From positions 1 through 64,000 of the forward strand of contig NZ_FTMQ01000004.1 of NCBI RefSeq assembly GCF_900156055.1: a stretch of DNA of 64,000 bases, read 5' to 3'. The notes below the pieces were generated by a model, which saw only the letters and a list, made by a program, of their open reading frames with translations, ran no database searches and was not told where the DNA came from. Shown here piece by piece: positions 12,351 to 21,464 of this stretch. The translations under genes and the position numbers were made by a program. Source of the stretch: Rhizobium sp. RU33A (GTDB lineage: Bacteria; Pseudomonadota; Alphaproteobacteria; Rhizobiales; Rhizobiaceae). Numbering within the stretch: the first letter of the stretch is position 1; each line of letters begins with the position of its first letter.

Positions 12351-14951
12351 ATGAAAGCATTAGACGCGTTTCCCGAGCCTGCCCTCAGCGACAACCTCCC
12401 GCCGCCCTCCTTCTTTAACAGACATGCGAAGTCGATCGCAGCGATCATGGCTCTCGTCGTCTTCACCGCCGTCGGCTATGCCGTCTACCGGCTGACGGAG
12501 GAGATCACCTATGCCGACGTGATCCGTTCCCTGGAGGCGACAAGTGCCTCCTCGATCGCGCTCGCCGTGCTTTTCACGGCACTGAGCTTCGTCACCCTCT
12601 GCTTCTATGATCTGAACGCGCTGTCCCATATCGGTTGCAAGCGCCCGTGGCCGGAGGTGGCGCTCACCGCCTTCAGCGCCTATGCCGTGGGCAATGTCGC
12701 AGGCTTTGGCGCATTGTCGGGCGGTGCCATCCGATACCGCGCCTATTCCCGCGCCGGTCTCTCGCCCGACGAAATCGGCCGCATCATCGCCTTCGTCACA
12801 GTCTCCTTTTCGCTTGGCCTCGCACTGCTGACGGCTGGCAGCCTAATCCCCATGGCAGGCGAGATCGCCCCACTGATCGGGACATCCTCAACGACGTTGG
12901 CGACCGCCAGCGCCGCCCTACTCCTGACGATCCTCGCGCTTCTCGTCATTTCAAGGCGCGGTAGCCTCACCATCGCCGGCCGAACGCTGCGCCTCCCCGA
13001 TACCGGCACGCTCTCCCGGCAGTTCCTGGTCACCGTGCTGGATGTCGCCTTCTCGGCATCTATCCTCTACGCCTTGCTGCCGGCAGAAGCGCAGATTTCC
13101 TGGCCCGCCTTCTTCGCGGTCTATGCCGTGGCCATCGGCATCGGCATCGTCAGCCACGTGCCCGCCGGCCTCGGCGTCTTCGAGGCCGTGATCCTGGCCG
13201 CGCTCGGCTCGCAGGTTCCGGGTGACGCGCTGCTTGCCTCGCTCGTCGCCTACCGCGCCATCTATTATGTTTTACCGCTGGTCATCGCCATTCTCTTGGT
13301 CACGGCAACCGAACTGCGCCAACTATCGTCGAAACCACTAGCAACAGGTGTCGCCAGAACCGCAGGACGCCTTGCGCCCACGCTGCTCGCGGCCCTCGCC
13401 CTCGTTCTTGGCGCCATGCTCGTCCTGTCGAGCGTCACGCCAACGCCCGGCGACAATCTCGATCTTCTCGCCGGGTTCCTGCCGCTCCCCGTAGTCGAAG
13501 GCGCGCATTTCCTCGCCAGCATCCTCGGCCTGATGCTGGTCATCGTCGCCCGCGGCCTCGCCCAGCGACTGGACGGTGCATGGTGGGGTGCCCTTGTCGT
13601 TGCACTGCTCGCTTTGGCTCTGTCGCTCGCCAAGGCGGTCGCCATCTATGAGGCAGCCATCCTGGCTGTTCTGGTCCTCGCGCTCCTGCCGAGCCGCCGA
13701 CTATTTCATCGCAAGTCGTCTCTCGGACAGGCGCTGACCTCCTCCTGGCTGCTCGCCGTTGCAGTCCTGATCGGCGGCGCGGCCATCGTCCTCCTCTTCG
13801 TCTACCGCGACGTCGAATACAGCAATGCGCTCTGGTGGCAATTTGCCTTCAATGCCGAAGCGCCCCGGTCGCTGCGCGCCATGCTCGGCCTCACCGTGGT
13901 TGCCATGGGCATCTGCCTCTTCAGCCTCATGCGCCCGGCAGCCCCGGCCATCCGTCCAGCAAACGAGGAAGAACTGGCCAAAGCCGTCGCCATTTCAGAC
14001 CGGAACGACCTAGCCGACGCCAATCTCGTGCGCACCGGCGACAAGTCGGTGATGATCTCGCCCGACGGCGAAGCCTTCCTGATGTATGGCCGCCAGGGTC
14101 GGTCCCTCATCGCGTTTCTCGATCCGATCGGGCCGAAAGCCTCGCGTGACGAACTTGTCTGGCAGTTCGTCGAAACCGCCCGTGCGAGCGGATGTCGAGC
14201 GGTCTTCTACCAGGCTTGACCCGCCATCCTGCCGGTCATTGCCGATGCCGGCATGAAGGCGTTCAAACTCGGCGAAATGGCGGTGGTCGATCTCGAGCGC
14301 TTCGACCTCAAGGGCGGCAAATGGGCGGGTCTGCGCCAGACCGCTGCCAAGGGCGAGCGCGACGGTCTCACATTCGAAATCATCCAGACGGAGAGTGTCG
14401 CTCCGATTCTCGATGATCTTCGCCAGATCTCCAACGCCTGGCTCAACCATCACCGGGCGAAGGAGAAGGGCTTTTCCCTCGGCGCCTTCACCGATGGCTA
14501 TATGACAGCACAACCGGTCGCCAGCCTGCGCCACGAAGGCCGAATCGTGGCTTTCGCCAATCTGCTTCTGACGGACACCCGCGAGGAGGCCTCGATCGAT
14601 CTGATGCGCTTCGCCCCGGATGCCCCGAAAGGCGCGATGGACTTCCTCTTCGTCCGCCTGATGACGACGCTGCGCGATCAGGGCTACCGCCATTTCAACC
14701 TCGGCATGGCGCCGCTCTCGGGCCTCTCGCGCCGGGAGGTCGCCCCTGTCTGGGACCGCGTCGCCAACACCTTCTATGAGCACGGCGAACGCTACTACAA
14801 CTTCAAGGGCCTGCGCGCCTTCAAGTCCAAATTCCATCCCGACTGGCAGCCGCGCTATCTTGCTGTCGCCGGTGGTCTCAATCCCGTATTGGCCCTGCTC
14901 GACGCGACACTTCTGATCGGCGGCGGCTTGAAAGGCGTGGTGAAGAAATGA
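12351..14951 (+). pseudogene. mprF: phosphatidylglycerol lysyltransferase/flippase MprF (LpiA), broken by one in-frame TGA
   Basis: The intact protein would transfer lysine from Lys-tRNA to phosphatidylglycerol and flip the product, lowering surface charge; in rhizobia it is the acid-inducible LpiA. One frame runs 866 codons but contains a TGA at 14217-14219 (codon 623). The first part (12351-14219, 622 residues) has the membrane flippase and the start of the DUF2156 synthase domain. The rest (14220-14951) continues in the same frame with clear synthase sequence (NYKFKG-like YYNFKGLR, FHPDW). The next ATG is at 14253, giving a 232-residue piece. CGA (Arg) to TGA is the simplest explanation. 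The options are true nonsense mutation, sequencing error, readthrough (the TGA is followed by C), or a split protein. acvB follows with a 4-base overlap. Confidence 0.88.
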
Positions 14952-16324
14952 AGACCTCCCTCCGCGCGACGCTGCTCACACTTTCCCTCCTCGCGACTTT
15001 CACGCACGTCGTCACCCAGAACCATGCCTATGCGGAGGATCCGCCGCTCGAAACCGGCATGATCCCCTCGCCCCTCACCCTCTTGCCCGACAGTGATCCC
15101 CAGGCGCTTGTGGTGCTGCTCTCCGATGGGTTAGGATGGCAGCCGTCAGACCAGCTGGAAGCGGAACGGCTGCAAGCCAATGGCGCAACCGTCGTCGGCG
15201 TCGACACACCGAAGTACATAGCCTCGCTTGCCGCCGACAAAGGCGACTGCATCTATACGGTTTCGGATATCGAGGCACTTGCCCACCAATTGCAGCGCAG
15301 GGCCGGAAATTCCAATCTCCTCCCGCCCATCCTCGCAGGTCGAAGCGAAGGCGGCGCTCTCGCGCTTGCCATCCTCGCCCAGACGCCGAAGGCCACGATC
15401 GGCCAGACGCTCGCCCTCGATCCCGAGGCCGGCATTCCGCTCACCAAGCAGTTCTGCACCCCGGCAGAAAAGAAGGTCGTCGGCGACAGGATGATCTACG
15501 GCCTCACTCCGGGCGAGCTGCCCGATCCCGCAACCGTTCTGTTCAGTCCGGCAGCCAAGGCCGATGCCCGTGCCCACGTGGCCGCGCTCGAAACCAGCCA
15601 TCCGGACATAGACCAGCGCGACGCTGGCAACGATCCGTCGAAAACCTTCTCAGACACCATCGACGAACTGATCGCCGCCGGCAACGCCGCCGAAACGCCG
15701 CTCGGTCTGCCGCTCACCGTCCTCGATGCTGCGCCAAGCCGCGACACGATGGCGGTGGTCTATTCCGGCGACGGCGGCTGGCGCGACCTCGACAGCCAGG
15801 TCGGCACCAGTCTCCAGGCGTCCGGCATCCCGGTCATCGGCGTCGACTCGCTGCGCTATTTCTGGACGAAGAGGACACCCGAACAGACGTCCGCCGATCT
15901 TGCCACGATCATCCACACCTATGAGAAGCGCTGGAAGGTGAAGCATGTGCTGCTGATCGGCTATTCCTTCGGCGCCGACATCCTGCCCGCCGCCTATGCT
16001 GGCCTGCCGGACACGCTCAAGGCGCGCGTCGCCCAGATCAGCCTGCTCGCACTCTCGCATCAGGCCGACTACGAGGTCTCGGTCTCCGGCTGGCTGGGTA
16101 CCAGCAGCGGTGGGGCATCGGATCCGCTGACAGACGTTGCGAAGATCGATCCTTCGATCGTTCAGTGCGTGTTTGGAACGGAGGAAGAGGATGATGCCTG
16201 CAAGCAGCTGGTCGGCGGACCGGTCGAGACGATCGGCATCAAAGGCGGCCATCACTTCGACGGGGATTACCCGGCGCTCGCGAAGCGGATCCTGGACGGG
16301 CTCGACAAACGAATGACCAAATAG
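14948..16324 (+). CDS. acvB: AcvB/AtvA (VirJ family) lysyl-phosphatidylglycerol hydrolase
   Basis: Periplasmic protein that in Agrobacterium hydrolyses lysyl-phosphatidylglycerol and is needed for virulence; the Rhizobium tropici homologue is AtvA. 458 residues with a signal peptide ending near residue 29. There are two halves: an N-terminal VirJ-like half with GRSEG at 131-135, and the conserved C-terminal VirJ domain with VVYSGDGGWRD near 271 and the nucleophile elbow GYSFGAD at 338-344. The start overlaps the end of mprF (ATGA), giving the lpiA-acvB operon. Here the synthase gene is interrupted while this gene is intact. Confidence 0.93.
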   Translation: MKTSLRATLLTLSLLATFTHVVTQNHAYAEDPPLETGMIPSPLTLLPDSDPQALVVLLSDGLGWQPSDQLEAERLQANGATVVGVDTPKYIASLAADKGDCIYTVSDIEALAHQLQRRAGNSNLLPPILAGRSEGGALALAILAQTPKATIGQTLALDPEAGIPLTKQFCTPAEKKVVGDRMIYGLTPGELPDPATVLFSPAAKADARAHVAALETSHPDIDQRDAGNDPSKTFSDTIDELIAAGNAAETPLGLPLTVLDAAPSRDTMAVVYSGDGGWRDLDSQVGTSLQASGIPVIGVDSLRYFWTKRTPEQTSADLATIIHTYEKRWKVKHVLLIGYSFGADILPAAYAGLPDTLKARVAQISLLALSHQADYEVSVSGWLGTSSGGASDPLTDVAKIDPSIVQCVFGTEEEDDACKQLVGGPVETIGIKGGHHFDGDYPALAKRILDGLDKRMTK

Positions 16325-16351
16325 GGAGAGGGAGCATTTCGCTCCCTCTCC
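16325..16351. terminator. strong hairpin between acvB and the SH3 gene
   Basis: GGAGAGGGAGC (16325-16335) pairs perfectly with GCTCCCTCTCC (16341-16351) around a 5-base loop. There is no T-run, so it may act as a weak or factor-assisted terminator for the two convergent genes. Confidence 0.55.
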
Positions 16352-16370
16352 GGACTGATGGTCGTTAGCC

Positions 16371-16961
16371 TTAGCGGCAGGCGCTCGGGTCCCGTTCGCA
16401 ACTCTGCTGCATCATTCGACCGGGTGGAAGCCGGCCGCGGTCCTCCTGCTGTTGCATGTTCTGCCGCGGACGCCGGTCTTCGTCGCGGTCGCGCCGGTTA
16501 TCGACGCGACGATCACGATCACGATCACGATCACGATCACGACGATCGTCGCGCCAGCCGTCACCATCCCGCCAGCGATCCCGATCACGATAGAACGGTC
16601 GGCTGCGGTAATGATCATCCCAATAGCGACCGATGCTGAAGGTCACGGTCGGAATGCCGAGCGGGCGATAATACTGCGGCCCAACATTGACGCGACGCTG
16701 CGAATAGGTCGTTTGCAGGTAGGAGCCGGAAACCCAGCCACGATAGCCAGCAAAGGCCACGTCGCACCAGTTGGCGCTGGAGAGGCAGCCCTGAATGTTC
16801 ACGCGGCTGCCCGACGGGATCACGATGACCGCCGGATACTGCGTGCTGGGCCCTGACCGCATATTGACATTGGCCGTCGAGAAGGCCGAGGCCGCTTCGG
16901 CAACGGCCGGCAAACCTCCTGCGGATGCAGCCAGTGCTGCAGCGAACCAGATTGACTTCAT
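16371..16961 (-). CDS. secreted SH3-domain protein with an Asp/Arg repeat tail
   Basis: 196 residues. A signal peptide (about 1-23, ending AEA-AS) is followed by a bacterial SH3 domain (about 25-90) with NVNMRSGPSTQYP and the WCDVAFAGYRGWVSGSYL pattern, which usually binds peptidoglycan or a cell-wall partner. The C-terminal half is very basic and acidic, with alternating Asp-Arg units encoded by five tandem GATCAC copies (16511-16540), and then a Gln/Arg tail. The open frame extends 65 codons further up, but the start at 16961 has the signal peptide and a GGAG ribosome site. The exact role is unknown. Confidence 0.9.
   Translation of the reverse strand: MKSIWFAAALAASAGGLPAVAEAASAFSTANVNMRSGPSTQYPAVIVIPSGSRVNIQGCLSSANWCDVAFAGYRGWVSGSYLQTTYSQRRVNVGPQYYRPLGIPTVTFSIGRYWDDHYRSRPFYRDRDRWRDGDGWRDDRRDRDRDRDRDRRVDNRRDRDEDRRPRQNMQQQEDRGRLPPGRMMQQSCERDPSACR
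16511..16540. repeat. five tandem GATCAC hexamers
   Basis: Five exact copies of GATCAC lie inside the SH3 gene and encode alternating Asp-Arg on the minus strand. Each unit is 6 bases, so slippage would change tail length without shifting frame. Confidence 0.9.
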
Positions 16962-17130
16962 GATGGTGATCTCCTGTCTGCGCAAAACCGGCGAACCAGT
17001 GTTGTCTAGCCGACCAACGCATGATCGCGTCTGCCGGTTCCGCTTAGGCGACGCACCTGCGACGTCTCCACCCTTGACTTTAAAGGTCATCGAGACGACT
17101 TCATGACCAAACGCGCCAGGAGGTTCCGTC

Positions 17131-17886
17131 ATGAGTGCAGAGGCCCGCACCACCATCGATCAGTCCGAAGTCGACCGCTTTTCCGCCATGGCGGCTGAGT
17201 GGTGGGATCCGACCGGCAAGTTCAAGCCCTTGCACAAGATCAATCCGGTGCGCCTTGCCTATATCAGGGACAAGGTGGTCGAGCATTACGGCCGCGATCC
17301 ACGCAGCGCCCGCCCATTGGAAGGCCTGCGCATCCTCGACATCGGATGCGGCGGCGGCCTTCTGTCGGAACCGGTTGCCCGCATGGGCGCAAGCGTTCTT
17401 GGCGCCGACGCTTCCGAGAAGAATATCAAGATCGCCATGACCCACTCCGCCCAGAGCGGCGTGGAAGTCGATTACCGCGCGATCACCGCCGAAGAACTGG
17501 CAGCCCAGGGCGAGACCTTCGACATCGTGTTGAACATGGAAGTCGTCGAACACGTCGCCGACGTCGATTTCTTCCTCTCGACCTGCGCCTCCATGGTCCG
17601 CCCCGGCGGCCTGATGCTTGTCTCCACCATCAATCGCACGCTGAAAGCCGCAGCGCTTGCCATCGTTGGCGCCGAATATGTCCTGCGCTGGCTGCCCCGC
17701 GGCACCCACCAGTATGAAAAGCTGGTCCGCCCCGAGGAAATCGAACGGCCCCTCTCGGCAAACGGCATGCAGATCCTCGAGCGGAAGGGTGTCTTCTTTA
17801 ATCCGCTGCAGAACCAGTGGAACCTCTCGGCAGACATCGATGTCAACTACATGATGCTGGCGAGCCGCCCGGGATCGGCGACATGA
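17131..17886 (+). CDS. ubiG: ubiquinone biosynthesis O-methyltransferase UbiG
   Basis: SAM-dependent enzyme for both O-methylation steps of ubiquinone synthesis. 251 residues, with the N-terminal [16 protein letters not shown] signature and SAM loop DIGCGGG at 70-76. A strong AGGAGG site (17118-17123) precedes the ATG. The downstream DUF924 gene overlaps its stop by 4 bases, so the two form an operon. Confidence 0.96.
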   Translation: MSAEARTTIDQSEVDRFSAMAAEWWDPTGKFKPLHKINPVRLAYIRDKVVEHYGRDPRSARPLEGLRILDIGCGGGLLSEPVARMGASVLGADASEKNIKIAMTHSAQSGVEVDYRAITAEELAAQGETFDIVLNMEVVEHVADVDFFLSTCASMVRPGGLMLVSTINRTLKAAALAIVGAEYVLRWLPRGTHQYEKLVRPEEIERPLSANGMQILERKGVFFNPLQNQWNLSADIDVNYMMLASRPGSAT

Positions 17887-18434
17887 CGACACCACAGACG
17901 ATCATCGACTTCTGGCTGCGCCACGGCCCGGAAGCCTGGTTTTCGCGCAACGAAGCGCTCGACGCCGAAATCGAAGCGGACTATGCCGAGCTGCATTTCC
18001 AGGCTTCGCGCAACGAATTGTCGGATTGGCAGGAGACCCCGGAAGGCACCCTCGCTCTTCTCCTGCTGCTCGACCAGTTCCCGCGCAATCTCTTTCGCGG
18101 CAGCGCGCATTCCTATGCGACCGATCCGCTTGCCCGCACGATAGCCCACCACGCTCTGGCCAAGGGTTTCGACATCAAGGTCGAGCCGATCCTGCGTCCC
18201 TTCATGTATCTGCCCTTCGAACATTCGGAAGACATGGAAGACCAGCGCCACAGCGTCTCGCTGTTCGAGAAGCACCGCCACGAGACCGGCGATGCGGAAG
18301 CGCTGAAATGGGCCGTTCTACATCTGGATCTGATCGAGCGCTTCGGCCGCTTTCCGCACCGCAATACCGCTCTTGGCCGCAAGACGACGCCCGAAGAGCA
18401 GGCCTATCTCGACGAAGACGGTTTCAAGGGCTGA
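17883..18434 (+). CDS. DUF924 family protein
   Basis: 183 residues, all-helical, TPR-like family. It shows the family signatures [14 protein letters not shown] at the start, [14 protein letters not shown] in the middle, and [15 protein letters not shown] and RFPHRN further on. The start at 17883 overlaps the ubiG stop (ATGA); an upstream in-frame start inside ubiG is less likely. No enzymatic function is firmly known. It is probably cytoplasmic and co-transcribed with ubiG. Confidence 0.9.
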   Translation: MTTPQTIIDFWLRHGPEAWFSRNEALDAEIEADYAELHFQASRNELSDWQETPEGTLALLLLLDQFPRNLFRGSAHSYATDPLARTIAHHALAKGFDIKVEPILRPFMYLPFEHSEDMEDQRHSVSLFEKHRHETGDAEALKWAVLHLDLIERFGRFPHRNTALGRKTTPEEQAYLDEDGFKG

Positions 18435-18442
18435 GCCCTTGA

Positions 18443-19027
18443 TCAGACGGGCAAGGCTTTGACGGCTGAAATCAGATCGGCCTGCGCCTCAAGATTGTCA
18501 GCAGCCAGTTGCTTGATGCGCTCTCGATTGATGACATAGGGATCACCGTCGGCGGTGAAGGCGGATTTGAAGCTGAAGGCGGCCGGTCCCGGCCCTAGGT
18601 CTGCGAGACGCTCGAAGCGCTGAACCGCCTCGCTCCAGCTGGGTGTCTCTCCCGCCTTGACCCAGAAGAGCACCAAAGGCGGCCAGGCCTGCCGCTCGTT
18701 CCAGTGACGCGCGTGCTTCAGGGCATCCGCGTGCACACCCGCATAGGTGAAAGCGACAAGGCTTTCGATATCGAGACAGAGTGAGAGGGACGATACACCG
18801 CTCTCCCGGCCGGTCTCCGTCAGAAACCGCGGGAAGATCTGAGCGCCCCAACTCTCAGTCCCCGGTTCGCCTGCATAACCTGAACGGCCGGCGAAGCCGA
18901 CGGCCCGGTCTGCCGCCTCGAAGTTGAAGCGCTCTCGCAGTCCGAAGCCCTGAACGGTTGCAGTCAGATAGGACTCGGTGTGGACGCCGAAATTATAGAT
19001 CGCAAGATGATGCGAGGCGGCTGTCAA
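18443..19027 (-). CDS. DUF3291-like protein
   Basis: 194 residues, the last gene of a leftward operon. The middle and end (about 85-160) read like DUF3291 proteins: SLVAFTYAGVHADALKHAR, WPPLVLFWVKAGE, and AVQRFERLADLGPGPAAFSF. That domain belongs to the ferredoxin-like dimeric barrel group, with no settled function. The start overlaps the DUF1178 stop by 4 bases. It converges on the DUF924 gene with 8 bases between the stops. Family assignment is by pattern only. Confidence 0.75.
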   Translation of the reverse strand: MTAASHHLAIYNFGVHTESYLTATVQGFGLRERFNFEAADRAVGFAGRSGYAGEPGTESWGAQIFPRFLTETGRESGVSSLSLCLDIESLVAFTYAGVHADALKHARHWNERQAWPPLVLFWVKAGETPSWSEAVQRFERLADLGPGPAAFSFKSAFTADGDPYVINRERIKQLAADNLEAQADLISAVKALPV

Positions 19028-19452
19028 TTCACGTCGTCAGGCAGGACCGGCAGCGGCGCGATCTCGATGCCTTCCTCGATCAGCGATTTCACCTCGACGG
19101 GCGAGGCCTGGCCGATGATCCCGCGCGCCTCAGACTCGCCATAGTGGATCTTGCGGGCTTCCTCGGGAAACTTCTCGCCGACATCCTCGCTGCTCGCGCG
19201 GATCTCGCGGATCGCTTCCTTGAGCTTGACGAAGGCCTGCTTCTGTACCTCGGAGACGGCCAGCGCCTGGGTCTCCTCCTTCTGACGGGCGGTCGAGACG
19301 GCCGGTGCCATCAGCACCTTGGCCACCTCAGCCGATCCGCAGACGGGGCACGTCAGGTAACCTGAAGCCTTCTGCCGGTCGAAATCGGCGCTCTCCGAAA
19401 ACCACCCTTCGAATTCGTGGGCCTTTTCGCAGCACAGCGAATAGCGGATCAA
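19024..19452 (-). CDS. DUF1178 family protein with a zinc-ribbon start
   Basis: 142 residues. The N-terminal part has C7/C8 and a CPVC pair (C35, C38) that likely hold a metal, in the MIRYSLCCEKAHEFEGWF form of DUF1178. A linker and a helical C-terminal domain follow (about 75-130). It overlaps genes on both sides by 4 bases (DUF3291-like downstream, nitrilase-like upstream). The function is not known. Confidence 0.9.
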   Translation of the reverse strand: MIRYSLCCEKAHEFEGWFSESADFDRQKASGYLTCPVCGSAEVAKVLMAPAVSTARQKEETQALAVSEVQKQAFVKLKEAIREIRASSEDVGEKFPEEARKIHYGESEARGIIGQASPVEVKSLIEEGIEIAPLPVLPDDVN

Positions 19453-20306
19453 ACTGTGACGCCTCCCTTGGCAAGCACAGGTGCGATGTCGAGCGCAAAG
19501 TCGCGGCCGTTCTTCAGGTTCGGGATCTTCGCCCGGCAGGCCTTGACGGCCTCGAGATCGATCTCGGCGACGACCACGTCGTCGCCGGTGCCGCCGGCAG
19601 ACGCCAGCACCTTGCCCCAGGGGCCGACGATCATCGAATGACCGAAGGTCTCGCGCCCGTCTTCATGCAGACCCGCCTGGGCGGCCGAGATGACATAGGC
19701 GCCGTTCTCGATCGCGCGGGCTCGAAGCAGGATCTCCCAATGCGCCTCGCCGGTCTGCTTGGTGAAGGCGGCCGGCGTCGTCAGGATCTGCGCACCCGCC
19801 ATGGCTTCTGCCCGGAACAGATGCGGGAAGCGCACGTCGTAGCAAACGCCGAACCCGAGCTTGGCAAACGGCAGATCGGCAACGACCGCCCGCTCGCCCG
19901 GACGATAGACCGAGCTTTCGCGCCAGCTCTCGCCATTGTCGAGATCGACGTCGAACATGTGGATCTTGTCATAGGACGTGATCTTCTTGCCGTCGGGGCC
20001 AAACAGGAAGGCGCGGTTGGCGATCTTGCCATCGGCAAGCTTGATCGCGGTCGAGCCGACATGCAGATGGATGCCGAGCTCCTTGGCAAGCTCCGACGCC
20101 TTTTTGACAATGAGATCGGTTTCTTCATCGCGCAGCACTGCGGCAAGACCGGCCCGATCCTTCTGCACTGCGCCCGTCATTTCCGGCGTCTGGACGTAGA
20201 TCGCCCCGCGACGAGCGGCCTCGCGCACGAGCCGTGCCATGCTTTCGGCATTCTTCTCCGGATCGACCCCGGAGCACATCTGGACGGCAGCAGCCTTGAA
20301 CACCAT
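19449..20306 (-). CDS. carbon-nitrogen hydrolase of the nitrilase superfamily (Nit1/Nit2 type)
   Basis: 285 residues. The catalytic triad is visible: E42 in TPEMTG, K114 in YDKIHMFDVD, and C155 in GFGVCYDVRFPHLFR. This pattern fits the Nit group, whose members repair deaminated glutathione or act as omega-amidases. Linkage to glutaredoxin (13 bases upstream) makes a glutathione-related role attractive, but that is inference. It overlaps DUF1178 by 4 bases. Confidence 0.92.
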   Translation of the reverse strand: MVFKAAAVQMCSGVDPEKNAESMARLVREAARRGAIYVQTPEMTGAVQKDRAGLAAVLRDEETDLIVKKASELAKELGIHLHVGSTAIKLADGKIANRAFLFGPDGKKITSYDKIHMFDVDLDNGESWRESSVYRPGERAVVADLPFAKLGFGVCYDVRFPHLFRAEAMAGAQILTTPAAFTKQTGEAHWEILLRARAIENGAYVISAAQAGLHEDGRETFGHSMIVGPWGKVLASAGGTGDDVVVAEIDLEAVKACRAKIPNLKNGRDFALDIAPVLAKGGVTV

Positions 20307-20319
20307 GAGAATTCAGTCC

Positions 20320-20574
20320 TTAAATCGCGAGAAGCGGATCGAGCTTGCCGGCCCGGTCGAGCGCGTGCAGGTCGTCGCAGCCGCCGACATGCTGGCTGCC
20401 GATGAAGATCTGCGGGAACGTGTTGCGGCCGGACTTGGCGATCATTTCCTCACGCAGATCCGGCTTGCCTGTCGCGTCATGCTCGACATAGGCGACACCC
20501 TTGCTGTCAAGTAGCGCCTTGGCGCTGGCGCAGTAGCCGCAGAATTGCCGTGTGTAGATCGTGACGTCAGCCAT
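20320..20574 (-). CDS. grxC: glutaredoxin 3
   Basis: Small glutathione-dependent disulfide reductase, 84 residues. The active site is C12-G-Y-C15, followed by the conserved TFPQIFIGSQHVGGCDDL stretch that binds glutathione. The start at 20574 (MADVTIYTR) gives the family length; the frame runs 25 codons further up without support. It lies between the comF-like and nitrilase-like genes in one leftward operon. Confidence 0.95.
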   Translation of the reverse strand: MADVTIYTRQFCGYCASAKALLDSKGVAYVEHDATGKPDLREEMIAKSGRNTFPQIFIGSQHVGGCDDLHALDRAGKLDPLLAI

Positions 20575-20620
20575 GAAGTTCTCCGCCGAAAAGCGTCGCA
20601 TAGACAGGGAATTAGTCCTC

Positions 20621-21397
20621 TCATATAGGCCCGGCGAGTGCCCTTGCAAAGGTCAAAACAGTGACATCCAGAGCGCCTGCCTTTTTCAGGGCAGTCGTCG
20701 CCGCACTGACCGTCGCCCCCGTCGTGTAGACGTCGTCAATCAGCACCAGGCGCTTGCCGAAGACGAGATCCTGTCGTCCATCCGGAACGCCAAAGGCGCC
20801 GCGCACATTGAGCGAACGCTGGTTCACCGTCAGGCCGACCTGTTGCTGCGTGCGCTTGCGCCGCACCAGCGCTTCCGCGAAAAAGGGTTTTCCCGATTGC
20901 CGTGCCACATGCCGCGCCAGTTCCGCCGATTGGTTGAACATCCGACGAAACATCCGCATCCGGTGCAGCGGCACGCAGACGATGGCATCGCAGGCGTCAA
21001 TCTCGGCCGAGGCCGCCCGCAGCATCCAGCCTGCCATCATCGGCGCCAGATCCACCCGGTCACGATACTTGAGATCATGCACCAGATGCCGCGCCACCCC
21101 CTCGTGCAGGGCAACCGAGCGCAGGCGGTCGAAGACGGGCGGATGGGCAATCGCCTGCGGCGAAACCATCCCCTCGCCTGGATCATGAGCAAAGGGCAGG
21201 CCGAGAACCGGGCAATAGGGCTTGTCGATCAGCCGCATGTCGCCCCAGCACTGCGCGCAGAGTGCGTGATGGCTGGCAACACGGACATGGCAATGGGCAC
21301 AGGCCGGTGGATAGATCAGATGAAACAGCCCGCGCAGTGCCGATCCGGCATGATGCCGGCTGACGGATGCGCTTTTCTGCACTAAATGAGCCCACAT
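20621..21397 (-). CDS. ComF family phosphoribosyltransferase-like protein
   Basis: 258 residues. The N-terminal zinc finger has four cysteines (C33, C36, C47, C50). The C-terminal domain carries the PRPP-binding loop VLIDDVYTTGAT at 218-229. ComF proteins are linked to DNA uptake in competent bacteria, but in rhizobia the role is unproven. It is the first gene of the leftward operon with grxC. It is divergent from the methyltransferase gene, with start codons about 67 bases apart. Confidence 0.9.
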   Translation of the reverse strand: MWAHLVQKSASVSRHHAGSALRGLFHLIYPPACAHCHVRVASHHALCAQCWGDMRLIDKPYCPVLGLPFAHDPGEGMVSPQAIAHPPVFDRLRSVALHEGVARHLVHDLKYRDRVDLAPMMAGWMLRAASAEIDACDAIVCVPLHRMRMFRRMFNQSAELARHVARQSGKPFFAEALVRRKRTQQQVGLTVNQRSLNVRGAFGVPDGRQDLVFGKRLVLIDDVYTTGATVSAATTALKKAGALDVTVLTFARALAGPI

Positions 21398-21464
21398 GCA
21401 TCGACTTTACGCCCGCTTGGGCGTTCGGCCAATGCCGGAACGAGGCCAATCCAGGATTCCCGCC

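Noticed and set aside
16511..16540. Short tandem repeat considered as a CRISPR-like array
   Set aside because: The units are 6 bases with no spacers and lie inside a coding region; no cas genes are present.
21396..21464. Longer start for the methyltransferase at 21396
   Set aside because: The added 23 residues overlap the comF-like start and do not look like the family; the ATG at 21465 fits better.
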